DNA from: Poecilobothrus nobilitatus
Taxonomy: Eukaryota > Arthropoda > Insecta > Diptera > Dolichopodidae
Length of the DNA stretch: 64,000 nucleotides
Reading direction: 5' to 3'
Assembly (NCBI GenBank): GCA_947095535.1
Contig: OX352774.1
Coordinates: 115,261,996 to 115,325,995, forward strand
Positions within the stretch are counted from its first letter, which is position 1. Each line of letters starts with the position of its first letter. Of this stretch, positions 37,352 to 49,030 are shown one piece after another. A program made the position numbers and the translations under genes. The notes beneath the pieces are model-generated. The model made no database searches and was not told the origin of the DNA. It was given only the letters and a program-made list of their open reading frames with translations.

Positions 37352-38949
37352 ACTTTACTTATTTTTACTTATACTTACCTTACGATCCAAGAAATAATTG
37401 TGTAGAAAATATTTAAAAACAAAAAAAAACTTATGCTTAATTATGAAAAGAAATAAAGAGAAAAATGTAAAATTTTAATCTTTAATTAATTTCTAGTAAC
37501 TTCCGCTTATCATTTAACTAATTTTATTAGAAATTCTCGTAAATATAGCAAATTATATATAGTTAATTAGTTGGTATTTAACATGAAGTAGTTGTCCTTT
37601 TAATTGCAGTCATGTAAAAATGTCTACATCCTCAAATGATCATACTCTTAATAAGTTATTGCTAAAATTTGAATGTAAACGATCACTAAATCAAAATTGT
37701 GGCTTGCCAGTTTCTAGGCAATGTCTGTAAGCCCAAAGATTATTTTTCACATTTAAATTTAAAATAATAATTACAACTAGGTATATAAAAAAATGTTCCA
37801 ATATACCACCCAAGTTTATATTATTAAAATAATTTCATTATTCTTTTTTTATTTTGAAGATCACTCCCTTTTTCTTTTAAATTTCCTTCTTTTTTTTTTT
37901 ACCATTATATTATACACCCCATCATTCGTATTCCGTATCTTTACTAATATAAATTAAATTAAATCTTCATTAACAACTAATATTTAAAGTCATTAATTTA
38001 TTCAAGATTCGTTTTGTTTTTATTTCGAGAGAAAAAGAGATAGTAATAAATAGAAAGGATAAAATTAATAATCAAATAGTTAACATCTGTAATGATTAAA
38101 AAAAAAAAAAAAATTATAAAAGATAATTATTTATTAATTTACAAGAAAATTCACAGCCTCAATTTATTTTAACTAACAGTTTGTTTAAACAGCAACACAA
38201 AGGTAGCCACCATCCTGATTAACTTTACTTCATTTTACATAACTCATTTTTATTTGAATCAAAAATTAAACTGAAGAAATCATTGACGACGCATAATTTC
38301 CTCTACAAAATCTAAATCTAATAAAGATAATGAGTGAATAAAGAAAAATAGTGTGACTCGTATATGTTCAAATCAAGGTTTAATGTAATAAGTTAAGGTG
38401 CGCGTGCATAAGAAAAAAATTAAGAATGAAAAAGAGATGGAGATAGTGCCTCCAGGTGCACGAATTGATAGTAATAGAAATAATAAACCAAAAAAAAAAA
38501 AAAATTTTAACTTAAACATGTTTTTTTTTTTTTGTTTCTGTCGTGATTAAATGAAGTGAATTGTAAGTAATATCTACGTTTTTTTTTTTTTTTATATATT
38601 TTTATATATTAACTAACTACAGTATTGTACAAAAAAATATAGAAAATTTTACATTTAAAAATGAAAGTAAAAAAAAAATATATGTTGTTAACAGTTTCTT
38701 CTGTTAAAATGAATCAGTAAGGGAAATCACAAATGAAATGAGAATTGAGAACAATCTTTAAGCTTCTATAGTAAGTACAAGTACTATAACTACTTTCTTT
38801 AATCTTTTAGGATGGGTGAAAGTATGTACTTGGAAGATTTTATTTTATAATTAATAATTTATGAGTTATATATGATCAAAAGCTAACAGTCATGAGTTCT
38901 ATTTTATTTCTTCTAAAAACAAAATTGCTTGTATGTTTACCAGTTTGGG
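37352..38949. other. AT-rich DNA between X copies 2 and 3
   Basis: No coding content is recognised. Several A/T runs occur (about 38100-38113, 38488-38503, 38521-38532 and 38580-38593). Confidence 0.45.
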
Positions 38950-39385
38950 TTTTGTAGCTCCAGACTTTACCTGTTTTTAGCACATTTTTCAAAAACATTG
39001 CACATTTGTTTCAGTATGACTTTTCGTTTGTTCGTTTACACAGTTTTTACACCGTTTAAGATAGAATAAACAAATTTAAACCATGGATAATGCATAAACA
39101 TTAATGCTAATTTAAATTAACATTTTTATGTAGCTTCAGCGATTACGAAACTATAACAGTCCATCAAAGTTTGAAAAAATTCTATAAATTTTATAAATTT
39201 TTTTGTGTTAATCAGGTTGTGTCAAATTTTTTCATAGTAAAACGAAAAAATTAAAGTTCCACCATTATAGTTTTCCATCTGTTTGCATAATTCTAAATTG
39301 CTTTTATTGTTCCTTTTTTGAAAAATATATGAGCTTTTAAAAATCTTTGGTTTTACAATTCTGCCTTGTTTTTTTTTTTACCATC
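38950..39385 (+). repeat. Repeat family X, copy 3 (shortened)
   Basis: 'cgtttgttcgtttacacag' then 'accgtttaagatagaa', 'tatgtagcttcagcgattacg' and 'aaaaatctttggttttaca' before 'gccttgtttttt'. The middle with 'taagggctatta' is missing, so the copy is internally deleted. The 3' end block agrees best with copy 2. Confidence 0.55.
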
Positions 39386-40464
39386 CTTTCTAACAAAATG
39401 ATTTTAATACTTTTTGTTTAAAGATTTTTTCAAATATAAATTCAGTATACTTGGAAACAACACTGTATTTTATACAACACTGTATTTGTACTCCTATCTA
39501 TTGTACTATACAACTGAATTATCTATGACAGTGTCAATTTATCATCAGAGGAATGATAATAATATACTTCCACCTGCTTTTTTCTCTTCTTGTTTTATTT
39601 TTATTTTTTAATTTACCATTTTTATCTCCTTCTTTTTATATTGGAACTTAAATCACAATCAATAAATATAGCGTATAGTAGATTAGTTCTTGTTATTGTT
39701 GAAGATTTCAATTCTAATTTCTTGGCGCTTAAGTACAAGTTGAAATTTTTTTTTTTTTTTGAAAAAAAGCAGAAGGACTATGAAATAGTTTAATCTTTTG
39801 TTTGTATGTGTATCTGTTTATTCTCCACCCTATTTTAAATCGAAAGGAAAAAAAAATTTAATTTAGTTTAAATGTATTACTCTTCAACTCCTCATTTTTA
39901 TTATTGGAATATATACATTTTTTTCCCACAGATCAATGCAGCTTTAAAGAAACAGCAGCAGAAATAATAATTTTTACGTAATAAAATCTTCATACTTTTT
40001 AAATGTGATCATCTGTGTGGTAACGATCCAATCAATTGTAAAAAAAAGGAAACAAAAAAACTTATTTCTGATCGTTAAAAAGAAAAATTTAAAATAGTTT
40101 TTGGGAACAGTAAATATTTTCTGTGATCATTGATTTTATTAAAACTTCTTTTACCCCATTGCATTCTTATTCCATATGGTGTAACATATATCTACCTACA
40201 TACAGAGGTTAGCTGGAATGAAAATATCACATAAGTGATCTTTGCTATTCATAGGTTCAATTTAGATCAGATTTTTCCTTTTAATGTTTACACATTTAGA
40301 ATAAAAGAAAATTGTAGAATTTAGTAAAAAACTAGAGATTTTTGAATGTTCAGATAAATCTTTATTACGATGATTATCAGTCCATTAGTTTCAGCGAAGC
40401 CAAAAAAAAAAGACTATGCAAATAATTTTATGTTTCAAAAAAAGCGATTGAAAGTAAAAAGCGG
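39386..40464. other. AT-rich DNA, no gene recognised
   Basis: T-rich short open frames at 39.4-39.8 kb show no domain. No repeat shared with elsewhere was noted. Confidence 0.45.
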
Positions 40465-40520
40465 GTTAAATTTTGGTGACATGTCATAACTCCTTTCGTC
40501 ATAAGTTCCTTAGGGAGTTA
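40465..40520 (+). repeat. Terminal inverted repeat, left
   Basis: Pairs with 42097-42151. The cores 'catgtcataactccttt' and 'gtcataagt.ccttaggga' match with two or three differences. The outermost ten bases need a one-base gap. Confidence 0.65.
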
Positions 40521-40756
40521 TGACACTTATTAAAATTTTAAAGTGTGACATAAGTCCCTTGGAAAAAATGTCATAAATCAATTAAAGGAGTTTTGACACT
40601 TTAATTTGTATCATAACTCCCTAAGAGTCTTATGACACAAAACAAAATATTAAAGTCACAACTCCCTTTTCCATTTAAAATAAGAATTGAAGTCCATGGG
40701 TCATGGGCCAAAATTCTTTTATATAATCTTTTCAAACTTAAAAAAAATACTTTGTG

Positions 40757-40838
40757 GCGCGGCGTGGCACGGCCTTGCGTCATATCTGTCTACGCGTTAT
40801 CGGCGCAACGGTACAACGGCGCGTCACACGGCAATATG
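40757..40838. other. GC-rich, CpG-rich island inside the foldback element
   Basis: Words such as 'ggcgcggcgtggcacggcc' and 'cggcgcaacggtacaacgg' stand out sharply in an otherwise AT-rich region. Weak internal repetition (ggcgc...gcgtca occurs twice) is visible. Frames open on both strands here because stop codons are rare in GC-rich DNA. No protein motif is recognised. Confidence 0.55.
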
Positions 40839-40985
40839 ACCCCTTTTCCAGAAGGTTTAAGTGAAACAAATTCTAGTAAAGCCAAAATATTTTCGTGTTA
40901 ACTTTCTGGAAAAGGGGATATGACCCCTTTTCCAAAGATTTAAGTCAAACAAATTGTAGTAAAATCAAAACATTTTCAGTGGCTT
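40834..40985 (+). repeat. 84-bp direct repeat, about two units
   Basis: 'atatgaccccttttcca' starts at 40834 and again at 40918. Each is followed by 'tttaagt.aaacaaatt.tag' and 'aaaa.attttc'. Confidence 0.75.
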
Positions 40986-41103
40986 TAAAAATTAACAAAA
41001 CTTTTCATTCAATTATCCTTCAGTTTTGACATTAGCTTAAGCCAGCTTAATGTTATTATGGTTCGGCCTTTATAATGAAGCAAAAGTGTGTAATACCACT
41101 GTA

Positions 41104-41290
41104 GTACCAGTTTCTATTTAATAATTAAGTCTCTCTTTTCCGTAACTTAACTTATAATAGTAATTTTATAACTAGTGAAAAGAAATCATATCATATTGGG
41201 GTTGTAATTTATCAGTGTTCTAAGTAATACCAGTAAGTTAAATAACTAAGTCTCTCTTCTCTGAAGTTAACTTAACAGTAATTTTACCAA
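41104..41290 (+). repeat. Direct repeat with about 120-bp period
   Basis: 'taccag', then 'aagtctctcttttc', 'taactta' and 'agtaatttta' occur at 41104-41168. The same order occurs at 41224-41288 with scattered changes. Confidence 0.6.
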
Positions 41291-41439
41291 TCTTGGTTAC
41301 ATGCCATAAGTCCCAAAGTTATAAACCCCCATGGACTTATTTTTGTTCCCAAGTCCCAAGTTCCCAAGTTTGTTCCAAAGTCAATTTTTCATATAAAAAT
41401 GTTAATTAAAATCTTATTTGATCAAAATCTTATTTTTCA

Positions 41440-41940
41440 GAGTTATTACGGCCTCTTCGAGAATATTTCTATATTTGTACATGTGAGATTCTGAGTTAGG
41501 AGGCATTTTATAGTTTGTTTGAAAATCAGAGTTTCAATATTTTTTTAGCGGGGGTTTGTGGACGACAGCTTTTAGGATTTTGGGCGGCAGATTTTAGGGT
41601 TGGATTGAAGATCAGGGTATTTCATTTTTCCAAAATATTTACCTATATGTATATACGAAATACTGAATTAGGATGGGTTTTAGAGTTGAATTGAAAATCA
41701 TAGTTATACAACCTTCATAATTTCGTCTATACATATAGGTTCAGAATTTCTTATGTACATATAGGTAAATATTCTGGAAAAATGGAATACCCTGATCTTG
41801 AATCCAACCCTAAAATCCCTCTTAATTCGAAATCTTGCATATATGCAATATATAGTATGTAAATATTCTGGAAAAGTCGTATAATTCAGATTTTGTAACC
41901 AACTCTGAACTCTTTACTAATTATATTTTTACATACATAT
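41440..41940. repeat. Palindrome built of repeat-R units
   Basis: R units run in the reverse orientation from about 41440 to 41700 and in the forward orientation from about 41745 to 41940. For example 'ttagggttggattgaagatc' in the left half is complementary to 'gatcttgaatccaaccctaa' in the right half. The hinge is near 41715. The 'acctatatgtatata' flank is also mirrored. Confidence 0.65.
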
Positions 41941-42096
41941 TTCAATAACATCATATTTTATATAGTGGGACTTATGACACTTATTAAAATTTTAAAGTGA
42001 GACATAAATCCTTTGAAAAAAATGTCATAAATGCCTTGGGGAGTTTTGATACTTTACTTTGTGTAAAACTTTCTAAGGGACTTATGACACAAAGAA

Positions 42097-42151
42097 AGTC
42101 CCTAAGGGACTTATGACAAAAGGAGTTATGACATGCCACTTAAATTTTAAC
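42097..42151 (+). repeat. Terminal inverted repeat, right
   Basis: Partner of 40465-40520. It reads 'tccctaagggacttatgac', then 'aaaaggagttatgacatg', then 'ccacttaaattttaac'. Confidence 0.65.
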
Positions 42152-45100
42152 ATAATATTTATCATCAAATTTTCCGTAAAAAATCGGTGTAAATATTTAA
42201 TTTTATACATTAATAACTCTTTAAAAAATATTCCCCGTAGTAAATGTTCCTAAATCTCGTAAATCTAAAATATTTCATGTTCCCGAAAATGTTTTAAATT
42301 ATGTGATCACCTAGCAATTTGTTTCTAAACAAGTACCTAATACATCCTTTCTACATATTTTATAAAACATTTTCATTCACATTATTTTCTCTGAACCTAA
42401 AAATATAAAAGACTAGTTTTATTTCCTTAAAATTGACGAAATTAATAAACTAGGTTATGTCTAGAATAGTTTAATCTAGCTAACATAGAGCATAAAAATA
42501 GAAAATTATTATATTTATTTTTAATTGAATTTTTTTTTTTTTTTTTTGAAAAAAACAATTGAAAGTTAAAAAATTTTGTTGCAAAAAAGCAGGCACCATC
42601 GTCATAACAAATATTCTTAGTAACTTAATCAAAGATAAGAAATATAAAAAGGATTTTGAAATTTATATAATGATGGTAACGATGAGAATTGTTCATATTA
42701 TTTTTGATGGTTATGGCAAAAATAAAAAAAAACCAAGAAAATTTTTATCTTTTCTTTTATTTGGAATTGAAATAAGGATTGGAATTTAGATCAAATTTTT
42801 CAATATTTCAGTTGCAATAAAATACAGTGATTTCAATTGAAATACAGAAATATTGCAAAAGAATTCAACAGAATTCCTCAAAAAATAAAACTAAACATTT
42901 TTGGTGTGTTTCGTAATCGATCGTAATACATTTTTATTTTTTTCTCTTCCATATTTGTACAATTTTGGTTAAAAAAGTTTTAAAAATAGTTGCACGTGAT
43001 GTCATGAAAAATTATATTATCATATTTTATCATACCAAATATTGGATTAGGTATATATATATAATTGATTTTACTTTTGGATTGGTTTTTTTTTTTGCCT
43101 TTTCTGGATTTGATTGTCAACAATGTTGCCTGGTATAGATTGTCTTAAATGTTGCTAAATTCTTTAAATGTAATTTCTTGAAAGTTTTTGGTTTTTTTTT
43201 TGTTTTTTTTTTTTTGTTTTGTATTAGATTTAGTAGATATTAAAAGTAATATGGAATTTAACTGAATAAAATAGATCATATGTCATAATCACAATGGAAT
43301 CTCGTTTTTTTTTTACTTTATTTTCTGGAACATCTTGCAATATTTTTGTGCTGTAAAAAATTTAAAATTGTTCGAAATTATATGATCTCAAAAATATAAA
43401 GAATAAATATCTAAAGTCCAAATGTACAAAACAAGTTGAACGTATAGAAGTATGTGCTCAAATGTGTACACTAAATGAACTCAAATATTTGTAAATATTA
43501 AACTAAATTAAATTTTAAAAAAGTACTCAACGAAGCTGCAATGTGGAAATTCTTTCTATGCAAAGGGTCAAATGCATAAAATTAAACTGTAATTTAAATC
43601 TCACTTTTTCAAATAAAAATATGATTTCAAGCGTAGTTTTTCTTTGAAAAAGTGAAATTTGAGTTTAAGTTTGAGTTTAAGTTTTATGCATTTGCCTTTA
43701 GGTTAGGCATCAATTCTTAAATATGAAATTTATCTAATAAATCGTAAAGTATGTCAAATAAAAGTTATAGAAGCTAACGGTTTTATCGAACTCATCTTCT
43801 TCTGTAGTAAGCAATGTTTGTAATAAATTGAATTTAAAATTATTCTGAATCTTGAGTGACAACCATAATACTATATTGGTTTCATATTGTTTTAAACTTT
43901 GCCTGATGTTTATAAAAAAGAGACTCTTAATAAATATTGAAGTGATCCTAAACAAAATTAGGAAAGGCATAAGTTAGCCTTTATTATTGATCGAATCTGA
44001 AATACTATTCATGAACATTCCTATCTACAAATAATTATCATATTACCAATGAATTACTGATGGTGTAAAAAAATACACTTTTATAGTACGTAATATGATC
44101 GTCATAAAGACTAATCTCATAAGTAAAACGCGATCATTTATATTAGTTGACTCAAGGATCAGTACTTGATAATAATATTACATAAAAATCTAAAAGTCCA
44201 TGAGATTTTATCGAACTCAACTTGTACCTTCTCGCCGCCGTAAAAAAATATCTTCTGCATTCGAAGCCAACTTAAAAGATAGATGGTTTTTTTTGGACAA
44301 AAAGGTTTTTTTTTTTTTCCAATTACAATAAATCATTTTTATTTTTTGAAGTTTTACAATTTTATTACTTTTATTATTAATTTCTTTTTTTATTATTAAT
44401 TTTTAATCGAAATTTCAACTAAAGGAATGAGTTTTTAACAATAAAATTAATTAGAAATCAAAAATTTTAAATTGTAAAGAGTTGAAAAAGTTTTGGAGAA
44501 TTGCTTTAGGCCAATTCAATTCAATTTTATGATAAATGTTTTTTTTTGTTTTTCATATTTTATCAACGATTTCACGAACCTAACAAGAAATGTGCATGAA
44601 AGATCAAAGTTTTTTAGCTTTCAGTTTTATATTTGCAGATTTTATTTACATTTCAAATGTTTTAGAACAAAAAACAGAATACTGTACAGAAAAATAAGAA
44701 AAGAACGCAAAAAAAAAACAAAAAAAAAAACTAGTAAAGGTTTCAAATAATCGAGATGGGCTTAAATTTAAAAAAATATAAAAAAAAAAATTTATTATAT
44801 CAAAAAAAAAAAAAATCAGATTGGTTGCTGATATATCCTAATTTCTAGATTTTCCCATTTGTTTTTTTATTTTCCAATTTTAATATCTTTCGTGATCCCT
44901 GGAAGCACATTTCTTTTTTTTTATTGTTTTAGTTCTTTTGTTAAAAAAAAATAACAAGAAATGAAATCATTCAATTCAAACCAAAATTCAAAGCAAGCAA
45001 TAAGCAATTTACATACAATCATGCTTTAGATTTACATTTTCTTTATTATAAGCTTTTTGTTTTTCTTTTTGTTTTTTTATTGTGCAATCAACCGAATTTT

Positions 45101-46820
45101 TTCGCGATATTCTGTTAACTTTAAATAACAATTTCGCTTGATTGAATCACACCACTCCATTGCACCGCACCGCAATGCACACAACACATTGCATTACAAT
45201 TACGCTGATCATTCCTGTCATTTTATATTTTTTTTTAATGGCACGCTGGCGCTACGGTTCATTTTAAAATTAGGATCTCTTCAACAACCTAACAGGCAAT
45301 TAGTTGTCCGGTTGATACAAATATATTCTCCCAAATGAAAAAAAAACTTAGTTTTATATAGGTGCAGAAAAGATTTAACTAAAACTTTAAATGAGTGAAT
45401 CATTATTTGATCAATGAACATAATTTTTCGATCCTCAAAACAAAAATTGTCAGTTGTAAAAATAATCGTTTTTTTTATTTTTAAGAGTACATTTACCTAT
45501 AATATCTATTATACAAAAATTACTTTTACGAACAGATTAACTGCTGGGCTAGATTATAGTTATTTTAAGAGGCATTCCTATATGTTTACTCTGATAGCAG
45601 AACACTATATGCCTCTTTTATGTCTCTTATTTTTTGTTCTCAGAAAATTTGTTCTTATTATTATTGTACTTGCTGGACACCTATATTAATAATATAGATA
45701 TAATATGTAAATATATGTGTTAAAGTTTTTGTGGGGTTAGCGTTTTAAAGTTTTTTTTTTATTGTCACACACCCATTTTAAATTGCAAATAAAAACTTAT
45801 TTTGTTTAGAGTCATTTTGGAATGACAATAAAATATGAGTGAATTTGTTTATTTTTTTCTTTTATTGTTTATTGTTTTGTGTTTTTTTTTTTTGTTTTGT
45901 AAATATATTCTTGAAAATAAATAATTTTTTATAGATTTCTCATCGATTACCGCCCGTCTTTAAGATGGGCACAGTAAATAATCACTGAAGATTGGGTAGA
46001 GTCAATAAACAAAACAAAACGGATAAAAGCTGTCGAAATTAATCAATCATATTGATATTGTGCCGCGTTTATCTTGAATGCTAATGAACAGTAATAAATC
46101 TTTATAATTTTTTTTTTTTTTTTTTGAATTTAGTTTATATTTTTAAATAATCATACTCTTCCTTAAATAAATGCACTTAAAACTTATTGTAGAAAGTAAT
46201 CTAAAAGCAGTAGGATAACAAAATTGTAATACAACTAATAAAGTAAAATATATAAAATGTCAAAGTGAGTACTAAAGATACAGACAATATTATACGTAGG
46301 AAGTAAATGATTATTAAATTTAACATCTTAGCTGATTAGTCGCAAATATGTCAGTGGATGTTTCCTTATAGATGAAAGTAATTCATCACTTTAATAAAAA
46401 GGTGTCATGACAAATTTGAATTGGTCTTAAAATCGAAAATAAATGCATTTTAATTACCAAAGCCTTTATAAAGATTTCAAAAATTAGGGTTTAATTTTGT
46501 TTTTTCGTAGGTCGGTGGAAAACTTTAAAAGATACTTGTAGAATCCATATTCTACTACAGTAGGACAGATTCTTACCGGCTAAAACCACCGCTCCTTATG
46601 TCAACACTAACCTGTTAGATCGACTAAAGACTTATTCTTCTTTTTTATTATGTACAGGAAAAATATTATATAAAATATGTTTACATAGCTCATTGTAGCA
46701 ACTCTTGTGATTTTCTCTTTTTCAACCGACGAATATTATTATCAAAATCCAGTACATTAGTTTTCATTCATTTAGTGATATCAATAATAAAATTTATAAA
46801 ATAGAATGTTTAATATATAA
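42152..46820. other. AT-rich DNA, no gene recognised
   Basis: Open frames of 66-91 codons in this stretch are low-complexity and match no family I know. A GC-rich hairpin, GCCCGTCT-TTA-AGATGGGC, lies at 45952-45970. Long T or A runs occur near 42531-42547, 46108-46126 and elsewhere. Confidence 0.5.
45952..45970. other. GC-rich 8-bp stem-loop
   Basis: GCCCGTCT and AGATGGGC pair with one G-T wobble across a 3-nt loop. This is unusual in its AT-rich setting. No gene is attached. Confidence 0.4.
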
Positions 46821-46930
46821 TTTATTTATTTATTTATATCCAGGTACCGTTGTACATAAATAACTCCTGTTTCCTGGTAGGAATGTGGGGTGTAATATAT
46901 AATGATATAGTCAAATAAATATCACATTAT
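46821..46930 (-). mobile_element. SINE family 1, 3' fragment
   Basis: On the minus strand 'cattcctaccaggaaacagg', 'agttatttatgtac', 'ggtacctg' and a (AAAT)n tail match the body and tail of the SINE at 7972-8216. The match runs upstream through 'tatatcattatat' and then stops, with no box A or B. The copy is 5'-truncated, as LINE-mobilised SINEs often are. Confidence 0.75.
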
Positions 46931-47084
46931 AGAGTAAACTAATAAACAATGAAGATTAGTTCTTTTGTTTTTTACGTTATCCTTTACGCTAAAAAAAAAA
47001 GTGGCCAAATAATAGAAATTTTTGCGATATTAGACATATATGGCTATTTGTCGGCACATAGAAACAGTAAATTTGTGAACTTCT

Positions 47085-47849
47085 GATGCAGTTATACTTC
47101 AATCAAGCTTATCAGTGTTACAAGCTTGGTGCATGTCAAATAAATTGGAGCTCAACATACAGAAATGTAAGGTTATTAGCTTTACACAAAAACGATCTTC
47201 TTTGATATACGACTACAAAATAGATAACGTAACTTTGGAAAGGGTTTTTAGCATTACTGATTTAGATATTATTCTCGATAATAAACTTAATTTTAATCTT
47301 CACTATGACCAATTAGTTTCAAAGGCTAATAAAATGTTAGGTTTTATTAAGAGAAGAGCTAAAGAATTTAGTGACATAGTTGTGACAAAATCTCTCTATT
47401 GTTGCATAGTTCGATCTATCTTAGAATACAGTAACATTGGACCCAGCCTTGGTAGTTCATTCCAATAGAATCGAATCAGTTCAAAAGCAATTTCTTTTAT
47501 TTGCATTAAGAAATCAATATAATCCTTTTGATTAAACATGCTTTCTTTATCTTTACGTAGACAATTATTGTCTTTATGTTTTAGTTTTGATATTTTGAAT
47601 AATAGTATTTCTATTTAATCTCTTATTAACAAGTTTAGACTTAACGACAGTATTAGACAAACTAGAAATACTAAATTTTTAATAGATTACAAACACAATA
47701 CAGAGTACGAACGGAAATAAACCCATTAATAGATGTTGCACTACTTTTAACAAAATTTGTCATCTTTATTCCTACATTCATCTCCAGAATTACTTTCAAA
47801 TACCATTTTACAACAACATTTTTTCACTTTAATCACGTCAGACAATTAA
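47085..47849 (+). pseudogene. LINE reverse transcriptase C-terminal part (Jockey-like), broken
   Basis: An open segment from 47085 to 47468 reads 'DAVILQSSLSVLQAWC' and then 'NKLELNIQKCKVISF', a standard post-catalytic pattern of LINE reverse transcriptases. 'DLDIILDNKLNF' follows, where relatives have D-L-G-V-x-x-D, and then 'LGFIKRRAKEF' and 'LYCCIVRSILEY'. After a frameshift 'NRIESVQKQFLLFALR' continues. Later pieces in changing frames end with 'PINRCCTTFNKICHLYS' and 'QQHFFTLITSDN' plus a stop at 47847-47849. The palm with the catalytic F-A-D-D box is absent, so the copy is 5'-truncated. About 190 bp of AT-rich 3' untranslated region probably follows to near 48043. Confidence 0.8.
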
Positions 47850-48519
47850 TACTTACCTAGGCAATAATTTTCCTTTTAATTATAAGAAAGACATAATTTA
47901 AATATAACACTTATTGTACTGCATTAAAATACAGCAAATTGGTTTATGTTTTTTATTTTGATCATTTTTTTCTTCTTTTTATTTTTGTACATTTTATAAA
48001 TTGTAATTAAACGCTTTTATGTAATGTTAAACAAATAAATTCAGTTTTTTAAATTTTACTTCTGTTTAATAATAAGGATATCCTATTACATTTAATATGT
48101 TACAAAAATTATATAAAACATATAAAATATTAAATTGCTTGCCACTATATGTATGTACATATGTACAGATATCATGTTCATTTTTTTTGTTAATACTTTT
48201 TTTTTGATCTGAGTGATTCATATGTAAATCTAAAATGAATTTGAAAATGTATTTTAAATAATAAATAATAATAATAACAATAATAAATTAACTTTTTTTT
48301 AGATTTAAGTTATTAAAAGTACAATTCTAAGCCATTGTTTTGTATAATTTTAAATATAAGCATTTTTTTAAGAATTTTTTTTGAAACCTACCTTGTCTTG
48401 GTTTTGCTTAATAAAAATAAAAAATAAAATAAAAAAAAATATTTAATAACTAATAATTCAATTTCTTATTACAATCCTACTTATTAATCTAATTAAAAAC
48501 AAGTGCCACAGAAAGTACA
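47850..48519. other. Probable LINE 3' untranslated region, then AT-rich DNA
   Basis: The first 190 bp or so follow the LINE stop codon and end near 'aaacaaataaattcag'. After that there are only AT-rich words, including an (AAT)-like stretch near 48260-48290. Confidence 0.4.
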
Positions 48520-49030
48520 AGAAGTCGCAGGCCACATGAATAGATGAATTAATAAAAGTAAATCGCAATGTAACCTTTTTAACTAAATTTAATTTAATTA
48601 CTCATTGGGCACACGGGATAAAAATACCATCAGTAAGGTATGCTTATATAAAAGCAAGTGTGTTTCAAGGCAATATTGTAGGTCTTATACTGCACTCGCT
48701 TTCTACATGTAACTTACCAGAAGTAAAAAATATAACAGTAGCAACATTTGTTGACCATACAGTAATATTGGCAGTAGAATCAAATATTGAATAAACTGCC
48801 AGAGCAAATGTCAAAACATATGTTATTGTACAAATAAATCGAAAATTAAATTTAATGAAAGTAAATTTATGAATGTTCATTTTACAAATAGAATTATATA
48901 AAATCCACCAAAAATAAAATAAAGTGGGGTAAAGGTTTTAATCTAAATATAGTAAAATACTTAGAAATGACAGTAGATGTCATGTTAAAGATGGAGGACA
49001 GGTTTAAAAGAAAAAACGCTATAATTAGAT
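48520..49030 (+). pseudogene. LINE reverse transcriptase palm remnant with lost catalytic box
   Basis: One frame reads 'IKIPSVRYAYIKASVFQGNI' then 'VGLILHSLSTCNLPEVKN', matching the A-G-V-P-Q-G-S-x-L-G-P block of LINE palms with several changes. Next comes 'VATFVDHTVILAV' at 48743-48781. The catalytic F-A-D-D is now F-V-D-H (48749-48760), losing one of the two metal-binding aspartates. After a stop and frameshift, 'NIVKYLEMTVDVMLKMEDRF' corresponds to the K-Y-L-G-x-x-L-D thumb block. The copy is truncated at both ends and cannot be active. It is a different element from the fragment at 47085, since the domain order would be reversed. Confidence 0.75.

Larger units (their letters stand above)
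40465..42151. mobile_element. Modular foldback element with terminal inverted repeats, about 1.69 kb
   Basis: The left end GTTAAATTTTGG..CATG, then TCATAACTCCTTT, then GTCATAAGTTCCTTAGGGA, is matched by the reverse complement of the right end over about 55 bp with a few differences. Both ends carry many copies of TTATGACA/TGTCATAA in both orientations. Blocks of about 125 bp next to the ends are also direct repeats (40513-40637 and 41963-42090). In between lie a GC-rich patch (40757-40838), an 84-bp direct repeat, a 121-bp direct repeat, and a large palindrome built of repeat R. No transposase frame is present and no clear target duplication is visible, so its superfamily is open. It may be several nested pieces. 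Confidence 0.6.

Noticed and set aside
40601..40901. Open frames on both strands
   Set aside because: They coincide with the GC-rich patch and repeat of the foldback element, where stops are rare by composition.
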